Positions 5,943 through 15,300 of a DNA stretch of 64,000 bases are shown here, one piece after another. The notes below the pieces were generated by a model. The model saw only the letters and a list, made by a program, of their open reading frames with translations. It made no database searches and was not told the origin of the DNA. The stretch comes from Natronorubrum halalkaliphilum (GTDB lineage: Archaea; Halobacteriota; Halobacteria; Halobacteriales; Natrialbaceae), in contig NZ_WUYX01000038.1 of the NCBI RefSeq assembly GCF_009834785.1, forward strand, positions 126,947-190,946, given 5' to 3'. The position numbers were made by a program, and so were the translations under genes. The stretch's first letter is position 1. Each line of letters starts with the position of its first letter.

Positions 5943-8294
5943 ATGAGTTCTGCCGTCGGTGAGGATACGGCCAAAGCGATCACCACTGGCCGAGAGACGA
6001 TCGGCGCGATGCTCTCGAGTGCGCAGACACATCTGCAGAAGGTGTTTATCGTCTTCGTTATCGGCTTCATCGGCTCCTTCTACGCCCTGCGGATCTGGAT
6101 CTGGGACTTCCTTGAGGCGACGGCGAAAGCCGAGATGGCGCAGTTCGTGGCGGACCAGACCGACATCATCACGCGGACGCCGTTCGAGGTCATCCTCTTA
6201 CAGGCCAAGATCGGGATGTTCGTCGGCGTCATGGTGGCCATTCCCGCCTTGCTGTATTTCTCGCGAGATGCGCTTCGAGAGCGCGGCTACGATAGCGTCG
6301 TTCCCATTTCTCGGGGGTACATAGCCGCCCTCGTGACGAGTTCGATCGTCCTGTTCGTGGGCGGCGTGATTTATGCGTACACGATCTTCTTCCCCTACGC
6401 CTTCGACTTCCTCGCACACAACGCCGTCAACGCCGGCGTCAAACCCAGCTTCGGTATCACCGAGTTCACCGAGTTCATCGCGTTGCTCACGCTTTCGTTC
6501 GGGCTCGCCGCCCAACTGCCGCTGTTTATGGGCGTGCTCTCGTATACTGAAATCGTCCCCTACGAAACGTTCCGGGACAAGTGGCGCCACGCAATCGTCG
6601 GCGTCGTCGTCTTCGGTGCGCTGTTCTCCCCGCCGGACCCCTTTACCCTGATCATGTGGGCGATGCCGATGGTCGCACTCTACATCTTCAGTCTCGGACT
6701 GGCGAAAGTCGTCACGAACATTCGCCGTCGCGGTGCCGCCGAAACGAACACCAGCGGCACGGCCCATTTCAAGCGCCGCATTCTCCAGTTTACCGGTACT
6801 CTGGGGATCGTCGCCCTGCTGACTGGCGCGTTCGTCAATCAGGGCGGGTTCGACTACCTCGAGGAATCGTTCTATCCGCTCCTGCCGTCGGGGCTTCAGC
6901 CCGGTCCGAGCGGCCCGGGCGGTCTCGAGGCCCTCGCGGCCGAACACGGCCTGCTCGGTGACGCCGCGGTCGGCCTGCTCGTGGCCGGCGGCGTCGGCTT
7001 CTTCGTCCTGCTTGGCTACACGATCAAGGTCTTGCAGGCACCGGTCTACCCACGCGAAGACGATATCCGGACCGCCGACGACCCCGACGAAATCGACTTC
7101 GAGACCCTCGCGGCCGAGGATATCGAGGACGTCCCCGCGCAGGTCTTCCTCGCGATGGACGAGGAGGAGGCCCTGGACTACTCCCGCCAGGCGATGTATG
7201 ATGATAACCGGGAGAAGGCACAGGCGATCCTCAATCGATTCGATACCCTGGAAGCGGAACAGGACGGCGACGGCAGCGGCGACGGTGCATCGGCCGGAGC
7301 GAGCGCAAGTGGCGGGGACGCGGCCGCCGAAGACGCCGAAGAGGGCGGATTCTTCTCGAGTACCGCCGCGGGAATGCTCGATCCGTTCACCGAGGAGGAG
7401 ACGACCGAGGACGACATCGGCGGCTACGCCTACGACCTCGCCTTCATCTTCCAGAGTCTGACGTCGAAGATGTTCCGCATCGTGGGCGTCTTCATGATCG
7501 TCATGGGCGGGACGTTCTTCTGGCTCTACAGCGGCGGTCTCCGGACGATTTACGAGCAGTTCCTCTCGGGCGTTCCGGACTACGTGTTGGTCGAGGTCGC
7601 CGAACAAAACGACGTCTCGGGTGACCCCGCCACGATGTCGACGGGCGAACTCATCGAGCAGATGGATCTCGTGATCGCGCTCCATCCGGTCGAAGTGCTG
7701 ATCTTCGAGGTGAAGGTGAGCGTCCTGGCGGCGATCGTCACCATCTTGCCGATGGTGCTCTACTACGCCTGGCCCGCGATGAAAGAGCGCGGACTGGTCT
7801 ACGGCGATCGGCGGACGTTCATCGTCTGGGGTGGCTCGATGTTCGGCGGATTCGCGCTCGGAACCTATCTCGGGTTCTACTGGGTCGCACCGGCGATCAT
7901 CTCCTATCTCGTCACCGACGCGATCACCAACGGGATGGTCGTCTCCTACCGGATCAGCAGCTTCTTCTGGCTGGTGATCTTCACGACGATCGGTATCGGC
8001 TTCCTCATGAACATCATCGTCACGATGGCGCTGTTCCACGTCGGCGGGATCATCAGTTACCGGACGATGCTCCGTCGTTGGCGGCCCGTCGTCGTCGGTA
8101 TCTTCGCCATCGCCGCGATCGCCAGCCCCAAAGGCATCCTGACGATGTTGCTGTTTTCCATTCCGATCGCGTTGACCTACATGCTGGGGCTGGCCGTCCT
8201 CTATCTCCTCACCGGCGGCGGCCGACTGTTCGGCGGTGGCGGCGGCGAAACTGCGTCGGAACCGGAGCCCGATTCCGGTGCCGTCCCCGAGTAA
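5943..8294 (+). CDS. tatC2: Tandem TatC protein (TatCt), twin-arginine translocase component
   Basis: 783 residues, about 2.5 times a normal TatC. Two TatC-like halves (about residues 20-270 and 495-760) are joined by extra membrane segments and a hydrophilic acidic linker (about 360-480) rich in Gly, Ser, Ala and Glu. Both halves show TatC helix patterns, but the second lacks a clear copy of the HER-type loop and is more diverged. Such double TatC proteins are specific to haloarchaea and work with or beside the single TatC. The start is the ATG at 5943. Together with the divergent gene at 4843-5799 this forms the core Tat locus; no tatA is visible in the window. Confidence 0.93.
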   Translation: MSSAVGEDTAKAITTGRETIGAMLSSAQTHLQKVFIVFVIGFIGSFYALRIWIWDFLEATAKAEMAQFVADQTDIITRTPFEVILLQAKIGMFVGVMVAIPALLYFSRDALRERGYDSVVPISRGYIAALVTSSIVLFVGGVIYAYTIFFPYAFDFLAHNAVNAGVKPSFGITEFTEFIALLTLSFGLAAQLPLFMGVLSYTEIVPYETFRDKWRHAIVGVVVFGALFSPPDPFTLIMWAMPMVALYIFSLGLAKVVTNIRRRGAAETNTSGTAHFKRRILQFTGTLGIVALLTGAFVNQGGFDYLEESFYPLLPSGLQPGPSGPGGLEALAAEHGLLGDAAVGLLVAGGVGFFVLLGYTIKVLQAPVYPREDDIRTADDPDEIDFETLAAEDIEDVPAQVFLAMDEEEALDYSRQAMYDDNREKAQAILNRFDTLEAEQDGDGSGDGASAGASASGGDAAAEDAEEGGFFSSTAAGMLDPFTEEETTEDDIGGYAYDLAFIFQSLTSKMFRIVGVFMIVMGGTFFWLYSGGLRTIYEQFLSGVPDYVLVEVAEQNDVSGDPATMSTGELIEQMDLVIALHPVEVLIFEVKVSVLAAIVTILPMVLYYAWPAMKERGLVYGDRRTFIVWGGSMFGGFALGTYLGFYWVAPAIISYLVTDAITNGMVVSYRISSFFWLVIFTTIGIGFLMNIIVTMALFHVGGIISYRTMLRRWRPVVVGIFAIAAIASPKGILTMLLFSIPIALTYMLGLAVLYLLTGGGRLFGGGGGETASEPEPDSGAVPE

Positions 8295-8466
8295 TCCACC
8301 TGTTTTCTGTCTCTCGGTCTCCCGCGTTCATGCGCTCACGGTCGTCGTGCGATCACTCGCCCTCGAAGCCACAGCAACGACAGCGACCGAACTGCTCACG
8401 ACGATTGCGGAAGCGGTCCAGACACGGACTGGTGAACTACTCCACGCTCTTCGTTCGCTCGCTGAG

Positions 8467-8573
8467 ACTGTTGGACAGAACGACGTGAATCCGATCGTTT
8501 TGCTGGGGTCATCACCGTGGGCGACGATCCCGAATTCACGATCGGCTTCGTATGGGCTGCTCTCCGACAGTAT
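8467..8573 (-). repeat. Family-2 intergenic palindromic repeat, copy 1
   Basis: Read on the minus strand this matches 18812-18921 and 41771-41879 over about 107 bases. The terminal parts are inverted (ATACTGTCGGA... and ...CTGTCCAACAGT) and the inner arms CCGATCGT and ACGATCGG can form a hairpin. It lies in the 340-base space between tatC2 and the ribbon-helix-helix gene. The rest of that space (8295-8466) holds an open frame without family features, which I do not call. Confidence 0.8.
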
Positions 8574-8634
8574 GAGGATGGAGACACAGCCTGGAACAGT
8601 TAAGGGACCCCCTTCCCAACGATCACGCAGACTG

Positions 8635-8811
8635 ATGCCAAAGATCAGCGTCGAAATTCCACAGGAACTACTCGAGGATCTGGACGAACACGTCGGCGAC
8701 GACGGCAAGTTCGTCAACCGAAGCGACGCGGTCCGCGCCTCGATTCGGAAGACACTCGACATCTTAGACGAGATCGACGAGCGACACGACCGTCTCGAGG
8801 ACGAGCGCTAG
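8635..8811 (+). CDS. Ribbon-helix-helix (CopG/NikR-type) DNA-binding protein
   Basis: 58 residues from ATG 8635. MPKISVEIPQELLEDLDEHV gives the N-terminal beta strand and first helix, and FVNRSDAVRASIRKTLDIL is the second helix with the NRSDAVR signature of ribbon-helix-helix dimers. A charged C-terminal helix (DEIDERHDRLEDER) follows. Such proteins bind operators as dimers; the target here is unknown. The frame continues upstream without stop, but the sequence before 8635 overlaps the repeat and has no RHH features, so 8635 is taken as the start. It stands alone rather than beside a toxin gene. Confidence 0.85.
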   Translation: MPKISVEIPQELLEDLDEHVGDDGKFVNRSDAVRASIRKTLDILDEIDERHDRLEDER

Positions 8812-8881
8812 TCTAGGTAATAGGAATAGCCATCGGAAACTATGGAAGCTATTATGTACTGGTAGTACTCTCTCATAGCCC

Positions 8882-9148
8882 ATGGCTCCACCGAACGCAG
8901 AACAATGGGACGCCGATGCGTGCACAATCGACCTTCCCGCAACAGCGGCGACCCAGCGCGTCCTCCACGAATCGGTCGGCCACCTCTACGACGAGCTCGC
9001 GACCGTGCGCGAGGAAAGCGACGGCGATACCGGCCTCTCCGATGAACTGTTCGAGCAGATCGAGGAGCTCTACGTCGCGACGGCGGAGGAGTCGGTCGCG
9101 AGCGTCGAACTCGCCTACGAACTCGAGGAGCGGTACACCTCGGAGTAA
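8882..9148 (+). CDS. Small acidic conserved haloarchaeal protein
   Basis: 88 residues, largely helical and acidic, with no membrane segment or cysteine pair. Residues 20-45 (TAATQRVLHESVGHLYDELA) and 55-88 form two likely amphipathic helices. The start ATG at 8882 is preceded by an AT-rich stretch containing CTATTATGT. No family is recognised and no function is proposed. It is convergent with rlmE, whose stop lies 44 bases away. Confidence 0.6.
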   Translation: MAPPNAEQWDADACTIDLPATAATQRVLHESVGHLYDELATVREESDGDTGLSDELFEQIEELYVATAEESVASVELAYELEERYTSE

Positions 9149-9192
9149 GTGGTCAACATCTGGTTACCGAACCGACGGACCTCCCAGCGGGC

Positions 9193-9975
9193 TCACTCGT
9201 CGTCGATCGGCTGTGCGAAGCCGAAGTTCGGCTTGACGTCCTCGACGCGAACGGTGACGACATCCCCGGTCTCCGTCGACGGGACGAACAGCCGGTAGCC
9301 CTCGACGGACGCGATTCCGTCACCTTCCGAGCCGACGTCGACGATTTCGACCTCGAGTTCGTCGCCCGATTCGACCGGTGCGGTGAGCCGTCCCTTCCCG
9401 ATGAAGTAGATCTCGGACGATTCGTCGCGGCTCGCTTTGGGACTCGTCGCTCGGACGTACTGGAACTCGTCTTCGATGTCCGCTCGCAGGTCGTCGACGT
9501 CCGGCCCCTCGAAGACCTTCACGACGAAGTTGCCGCCGGTGTCGAGTAGCTCGAGTGCGGTCTCGAAGGCCTGACGGGCGAGATACAGGGAACGAGCCTG
9601 GTCGAGCGAGTACTCGCCGGACATGTTGGGCGCCATGTCGGAGACGACGACGTCGACGGGTCCGCCTGCAGCGTCGACCACTCGCTCGCGGGTCTTGTCC
9701 TCGGTCATGTCGCCGCGAAGCGTCTCGACCTGATCGGTCAGCGCCGGGTCCTCGAGGTCCATGATTCGCTGGAGGTCGACGCCGATGACGGTTCCCTGCG
9801 GGCCGACCCTCTCGGCGGCGACCTGCAGCCAACCGCCGGGTGCAGCACCGAGGTCGACGACGGTGTCGCGCCCGGAGATAACGTTCTCGAGATCGTCGAG
9901 CTGTTTGAGTTTGTACGCTGCTCGACTTCGATACCCCTGCTGTTTCGCTTTGTTGTAGTATTGATCTTTTGCCAT
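9193..9975 (-). CDS. rlmE: 23S rRNA 2'-O-ribose methyltransferase RlmE/FtsJ with C-terminal TRAM domain
   Basis: 260 residues from the ATG at 9975 (MAKDQYYNKAKQQGYRSRAA). The SAM-binding motif VDLGAAPGGWLQVAA is near residues 40-53. The K-D-K-E catalytic tetrad of the FtsJ family is visible: Lys in YRSRAAYKL, Asp in VVSDMAPNM, Lys in FVVKVFEG and Glu in SSEIYFIGKG. Residues from about 200 to the end form a TRAM-like beta barrel (ELEVEIVDVGSEGDGIASVEG), an RNA-binding addition typical of archaeal members. The frame runs open further upstream to 10449, but that part is basic, low-complexity and unrelated to the family, so it is excluded. Confidence 0.93.
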   Translation of the reverse strand: MAKDQYYNKAKQQGYRSRAAYKLKQLDDLENVISGRDTVVDLGAAPGGWLQVAAERVGPQGTVIGVDLQRIMDLEDPALTDQVETLRGDMTEDKTRERVVDAAGGPVDVVVSDMAPNMSGEYSLDQARSLYLARQAFETALELLDTGGNFVVKVFEGPDVDDLRADIEDEFQYVRATSPKASRDESSEIYFIGKGRLTAPVESGDELEVEIVDVGSEGDGIASVEGYRLFVPSTETGDVVTVRVEDVKPNFGFAQPIDDE

Positions 9976-10497
9976 GGTTCGTCTCACGTGGGTGTCTCGT
10001 GCCGACGGGGCAACGAGCGTTGACAGATCCGATCCGGACGACAGCGGCGAGTCGATAGCGGATCGGTCGTGTTCGTACCGTGGGTACGGGCCAGACGCGG
10101 AAAGACCTGCTGAAAACGGTCCTTGAAAACGGACCTCGAGTCGGACCGGGTCATCCGTACGCACCCACGACATCGTCCGGAACCGGGACAGCCTCGTCGG
10201 ACCGCATTCTCGCTCGAGAGGAGGCCGCGTTGGATCCGTCATCTTCGGCGCGGGTTCGACGTTTGGATCTCTGGATCCACGTGGCGATCGGTTCGATCCA
10301 TCACCGTCCGCGGTGTCGACGGGCGTTCCGATACCATCGTCGGTAACTGTCGGACACAGACTCGAGTGAATACCGGACGCAGACTCGAAGTGGCGGCCGA
10401 ACTGCGGTCGCTGAAACCGATTCGAGATCCGAGGTGAGCATAGGCACATTCAGATTCAGGGCCTACCGTTAGGCACGCAGGCAGAGTCGGAGTACGC
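9976..10497. other. Intergenic region with no recognised gene
   Basis: 522 bases between rlmE and the gene at 10498. Open frames exist on both strands but have shadow-like Arg/Ser-rich composition. A GGTTCGATCC sequence at 10290-10299 resembles a tRNA T arm but has no matching acceptor or anticodon arms around it. I see no repeat or convincing promoter apart from what must drive the flanking genes. Confidence 0.5.
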
Positions 10498-10767
10498 ATG
10501 GCCGACAGTCCAGACGTCGAGATGGTGACAACGGAAGACGACTACATTCACGTCCGGTTTCGCGACCCCGATCGATACGACGAGATTCGAACGCCCGACT
10601 GGGCCGAAAACCCGGCTGAATCGGTCTCCGAGGGCAGCGAGGTACGAACCGGGAACGTCGACGGCGACGACGACTGGGAGGTAACCAGCGTGCTGATCGA
10701 GACGCACGTCGGCGAAGACAAAGCCGAGGAACAGGCCCGTGAAATCGTCGAGAAAATCGAATCCTAA
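10498..10767 (+). CDS. Conserved haloarchaeal hypothetical protein
   Basis: 89 residues from ATG 10498. An N-terminal beta-rich half (EMVTTEDDYIHVRFRDPDRY) with conserved-looking Arg and Trp residues (RTPDWAENPAES) is followed by a strand VTSVLIETHVGED and a C-terminal helix KAEEQAREIVEKIES. The protein is soluble and acidic. Small proteins of this shape are widespread in haloarchaea, but the function is not known to me. It precedes the damaged PRC-barrel-like gene by about 90 bases on the same strand. Confidence 0.65.
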   Translation: MADSPDVEMVTTEDDYIHVRFRDPDRYDEIRTPDWAENPAESVSEGSEVRTGNVDGDDDWEVTSVLIETHVGEDKAEEQAREIVEKIES

Positions 10768-10854
10768 CGGCGTCATCGTTGCCCTCGAGCGGCCAGTTCG
10801 CGGCTAGTTGCGAACTCCGGGCCAGCAGTTATCCCCCCGAGGCGTGGACGCTCG

Positions 10855-11121
10855 ATCGCGGGCACAGAGATCACGACGGAGGACGCCGGAAAGCGCGTCA
10901 TCGACAGTAGCGGCAACGAAATCGGCGTCGTTACCGATGTCGACGCCGACGACGACCACGGGACGGGGACGGCCTACGTGGAACCGAACCAGGAGGGGCT
11001 CGGCGGCGAACTTAAAACCAGACTCGGCCGGGGAGCCGACGCCCAGAGCGAGTATCCGCTCCGAAACGACGCGATCGGCGAGGTTACCGACGGCGAGATT
11101 CGCTTACGGGACGAGTACTGA
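10855..11121 (+). pseudogene. PRC-barrel-like small protein gene lacking a normal start codon
   Basis: Frame ending in TGA at 11119-11121. The protein reads AGTEITTEDAGKRVIDSSGN, EIGVVTDVDADDD, GTAYVEPNQEGL, then YPLRNDAIGEVTDGEIRLRD. This is the layout of haloarchaeal PRC-barrel-like proteins: a short N-terminus, a beta sheet, then a final EVRL-type strand. By family pattern the start should be one codon before A-G-T-E-I, but that codon is ATC at 10855 and no in-frame ATG, GTG or TTG lies in the 50 bases above it. Possibilities are a point mutation that inactivated the gene, a rare non-canonical start, or a base error in the sequence. The remainder of the frame looks undamaged, so the loss would be recent. 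Confidence 0.55.
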
Positions 11122-11227
11122 CGACCTGCCGACGGCGATCACTGCGCCACAGCGCCGGCGCCGACCCCGCTACGGCATCCGCAAAATCGAAACGCCAACC
11201 GCAAATTTCTCAACCGTAAAGGGTGGC

Positions 11228-11234
11228 TTTTTAT
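11228..11234 (+). promoter_or_regulatory. TATA element for pcn
   Basis: TTTTTAT sits about 29 bases before the ATG at 11260, as for leaderless haloarchaeal genes. It supports that start over the in-frame ATG at 11233. Confidence 0.4.
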
Positions 11235-11259
11235 GCCGACCGTCCGTACCCCGACCTAT

Positions 11260-12003
11260 ATGTTCAAGGCCATCGTGAGCGCAGAAACGCTCACCAGCGC
11301 ACTCGACTCGGTGAGTGTGCTGGTCGACGAGTGCAAAATCCACCTCGAGGAAGACGGTCTCGAAATTCGAGCCGTCGACCCCGCCAACGTCGGGATGGTC
11401 GACCTCTCGCTCGATGCGGCTGCGTTCGAATCCTACGAAGCCGACGGCGGGCTGATCGGTGTCGACCTCTCACGACTCGAGGACATCGCAGGCATGGCCG
11501 AATCCGGCCAGCTCGTCCAGCTCGAACTCGACGAAGAGACGCGCAAACTCCACATCCAGATCGACGGGCTCGAGTACACGCTCGCGCTCATCGACCCCGA
11601 CTCCATCCGCCAGGAGCCGGACATTCCGGATCTCGACCTGCCCGCGGAGGTCGTCCTCGAGGGCAAAGACGTCAACCGATCGGTCAAAGCGGCCGACATG
11701 GTCTCCGACCACATCGCACTCGGCGTCGACGAAACTGACGAGTACTTCTACGTCAACGCGGAAGGCGACACCGACGACGTCCACCTCGAGTTGACCCAGG
11801 ACGATCTGATCGACCTGCAGGTCGGCCCGGCTCACTCGCTGTTCTCGCTGGACTACCTGAAAGACATGAACAAGGCGATCCCGAGCGATACCGAAGTCAC
11901 GCTCGACCTCGGCGAGGAGTTCCCGGTCAAGATCTACTTCGGCTTCGGAGAGGGACAGGGACAGGTCACCTACATGCTCGCACCGCGCATCCAGAGCGAC
12001 TAA
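11260..12003 (+). CDS. pcn: DNA polymerase sliding clamp PCNA
   Basis: 247 residues starting [20 protein letters not shown], the normal archaeal PCNA N-terminus and length. Two clamp domains of about 120 residues are joined by the interdomain connecting loop [20 protein letters not shown] (about residues 112-131), where PIP-box partners bind. The C-terminus is [14 protein letters not shown] forms a homotrimeric ring loaded by RFC and tethers DNA polymerases, Fen1, ligase and Hjc-type nucleases. The RFC small subunit is encoded at 55596-58679 and the primase large subunit at 20661-21749 in the same window. Confidence 0.97.
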   Translation: MFKAIVSAETLTSALDSVSVLVDECKIHLEEDGLEIRAVDPANVGMVDLSLDAAAFESYEADGGLIGVDLSRLEDIAGMAESGQLVQLELDEETRKLHIQIDGLEYTLALIDPDSIRQEPDIPDLDLPAEVVLEGKDVNRSVKAADMVSDHIALGVDETDEYFYVNAEGDTDDVHLELTQDDLIDLQVGPAHSLFSLDYLKDMNKAIPSDTEVTLDLGEEFPVKIYFGFGEGQGQVTYMLAPRIQSD

Positions 12004-12390
12004 TACTGTCGACTCGAGCACCGTTTTTCTCGCGTACTGATTACCGTAGAACACCGCTGGTTATCGTCGCGCGATACTACTCGCAGGTTACGCAGTTCCT
12101 GAATGAAGTCATCGGCCTCTCTGTTCTGTCACGTGACTATAGCCTTGATGAGATATATTACTGTTACACGCGTGTGCGCTGAGTGATGGTCACAGCACAT
12201 GGGTTCCGTCGATTATCAGTGATCGAGCAGTATCGTCAAAAGTAGACATTCGTCTCCTAACCTAGCGTAGTCTCTGACACTCAGATACGCATCAGCTGTA
12301 GCAGTGGAATTCCAGTTTCAAGTTTCGTGTATATTTCCGTCGGCAATAACTTTATTACCTATTAATATCTGTATGTGACTGTCACGTTCA
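12004..12390. other. AT-richer intergenic region before the protease gene
   Basis: 387 bases with clearly lower GC than the flanks. An open frame of about 37 codons near 12067-12182 has unusually protein-like hydrophobic content (QVTQFLNEVIGLSVLS) but no start and no family match, so it could be a gene remnant. The last 60 bases before ATG 12391 contain CTTTATTA and TTAATATCTG, plausible core promoter elements for the protease. Confidence 0.35.
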
Positions 12391-15300
12391 ATGATACGTA
12401 AGCTCAGTTTATCAGCCGCATTCGTCGTGCTCATGGCAGTGATGATGGTAACGTCACCGATTGCCATGGCCGCGGGCGGCACGGCGGGCGCAGACGACGC
12501 AGACAGAACACAGGATTTCACAGTCGACGACGTCCAGACCCAATCCGGTGAGGACGTCTACATCGAATCGGAACTCGAGCAAGCAGCAGCCGAGGAGGAC
12601 ACCGTTGAGGTGTTCGTCCGCATGGATGCTGCTGAGTCGGAGACGTACGCTCAGGTGACTGGTGACGCTCAGTCAATGGGCGATTCACAAACGGCACTGA
12701 AACAGGAAGCCGAAATCACGCAGTCGCAACTCGAGCTCCATGCTGAGGAACTTGGCGATGATCTCGAGATCGTCAACGAGTTCTGGATTACCAACGCTGC
12801 GTTGGTCGAAGTCGACGCCGACCGCGTCGACGAACTCACTCGTATCGACGGTGTGAGCGAACTGCACCCGAACTACGAGGTCGAGATGGCACAGCCGGTT
12901 GCAACCGACGAACAAGCGTCTGACGACGTCGGACCAGCCGACCACGGCGAGACGACATACGGTCTGGACCAGGTCAACGCGCCGCACGTCTGGGACGAAT
13001 TCGACACGACGGGTGAAGGCGTCACGGCCGCCGTCATCGACACAGGCGTCGATGCGGATCACCCCGAGTTCGAGGACTACGACGAGAATAACTGGGCCGA
13101 GTTCGACTTCGACGGCTCAGAAATCGACAGCGAGCCGTACGACGTGAACGGTCACGGTACTCACGTGGCCGGAACGGTTCTGGGCGGTAACGCGAGCGGA
13201 CCGCACATCGGTGTCGCACCTGACGCCGAACTGTTGGCAATCAACGTCTTCCCGGGAATGCCCGAGGAGGGTAGTACCACGCTCTCGGCGATCGTCGCCG
13301 GTATGGAACACGCCGTCGAAGAGGGTGCTGACGTCGCCAACCTCAGCCTCGGCGGTGGCGGCTACGCCGGAATCTACATCGACGTAATCAAGAACGCAAA
13401 GGAGTCCGGCACCCACATCGTATCTTCCTCCGGAAACGACGGCCCTGGTAGCGAAGGCACACCCGCAAACGTCTACAACGGAACCGCCGTCGGAGCCAGC
13501 GATGTCGATCGCGATATCGCTGACTTCTCGACCGGTACCGAGATCGACACCCACGAGGAGTGGGGCTTCATCGCTCCGGAATCGTGGCCTGACGAGTACG
13601 CGACGCCCGACGTCTCCGCACCTGGTGTCGATGTCTACAGCGCCGTGCCGGGCGGTGGCTACAGTGATACGTACAGCGGAACCAGCATGGCAGCACCCCA
13701 CGTCGCTGGGACAGTTGCCCTGTTGATGGCTCAAGACGATGAGCTCTCGCCGAGCGAAGCTAAGCCCGTCCTCGAAGAGACGGCTACGAAGCCGTACCAC
13801 GAGGACATCAGCGGCAATGTAATCGCTGACGCTGGCGAGAACAATGAAAGTCTGTACGACGACGACGTCCGCGACATTCGCTACGGATACGGTATCATCG
13901 ACGCCTACGCAGCGTCCGCAGCGATCGACGCTCAGTCGAGCGAGATTACGGGTAATGTCGTCGACGACGAGGGAGAAACTGTCTCGGAGCCGACTCGAGT
14001 AACCCTCGAGGAAGTCGACCGGGAGGTGACCTCTCAATACGACGGTTACGCGTTCGATGTCACATCGGGCGAGTACGAACTCACCGCGGCCGATGCGTTC
14101 GGATACAGCGACGGAAATGCTACCGTCTCCGTCGGCGAAGACGAGTCCGTTGAAGAAAATATCAGCGTCGAGCGCGAGCTTGACGTGGAACAACTTGGCT
14201 TCCAGCCCGATGAAGTCGAAGCCGAGGAACCCTTCGCTCTCGGGGTTCACGTCGCTCACCTCGAGAACCTGACCGTCGATCTCACTGACGAGTCGACGGT
14301 TGCCGAAGAAAACGTCGACATCTTCCTACTGGACGAAATGGATGACGCGGACCCCACAGAACTCGATCTCGGCGAAGTGAACGAGTTCGAGGAGCCGGTG
14401 TCCGGTCTCGTTAGCATCCACGTCGACGGTGAAGCGGGCGACATGTTCGCGTTTGAACACACCTTTGACGGCGTCAACAACGAACCGATCGACATCGAAA
14501 CTGGCCCAATCACCGTCGTCGACGAGATGGAAGACCCCGAATCACTCGTGATTGGCGAACACGACCAGCTCGAGGAAGATCTCATCAGCAACCAGATGCG
14601 GACCGGTAACGTCACGATCGAGAATCCGGCCAACGAAACTCGGAACGGGACGTTGATGTGGGACCTCGAAGGTGTTGGCGTATTCGGAGACGAATTTGAG
14701 GTTGAACCGAACGGCGAACACGTTACTGAGATCGATCTGCATCTCGGTGACGACCCTGCACCATGGTCGTTCGCCTTCGGAGCAGGAGACACCGCCGAAC
14801 AAGAGCTAACGCTAGTAGATGACACCGGTGAAGCCGATCACAAGGAATTCGAAACTGAACTCGTCACTGGATCCCTGAACGGGACCGTGACCGACGCCGA
14901 GACTGGCGATCCAGTCAGCGGCGTCACCGTCATGGCCTCTGACGGCTTCAACCTGATCGAAACTACTACTGACAGTGCCGGGGAGTACCACCTGCAACCA
15001 GACGCCCCCGGTGAGTGGCAAGTGATGGCCGAATCCGGAAGCTACGGTCCGATCCAAGACACTGTGACGATCAGCGAGGATCTCGATCCGGTCGAGCAGA
15101 ACCTCGAGATCGGCACTACGCCTGAGTTTACCTTCACTGTTGACGAAGGTGAAGCGGCCTCGATTGGCCTCCCGGCCGACGTCGAGGGAGGTACGGTCGA
15201 TGACGTCGTCCCGGCTGAAGCGAATGTCATCGTCTGGGCGTACGATACCGAATCGAACGAATGGGCATCCGTTAACGGAACCCACGAAGTCAGTGCGCTC

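Noticed and set aside
6198-8039. 613-codon open frame on the minus strand
   Set aside because: Exact antisense of the tatC2 gene with Arg/Asp/Glu/His-rich composition typical of high-GC shadows; the plus-strand protein is clearly TatC.
10290-10299. tRNA-like T-arm sequence GGTTCGATCC
   Set aside because: No acceptor stem, D arm or anticodon arm can be placed around it.
9976-10449. In-frame extension of rlmE upstream
   Set aside because: Arg/Ser-rich and unrelated to the methyltransferase family; the conserved MAKDQYY start is at 9975.
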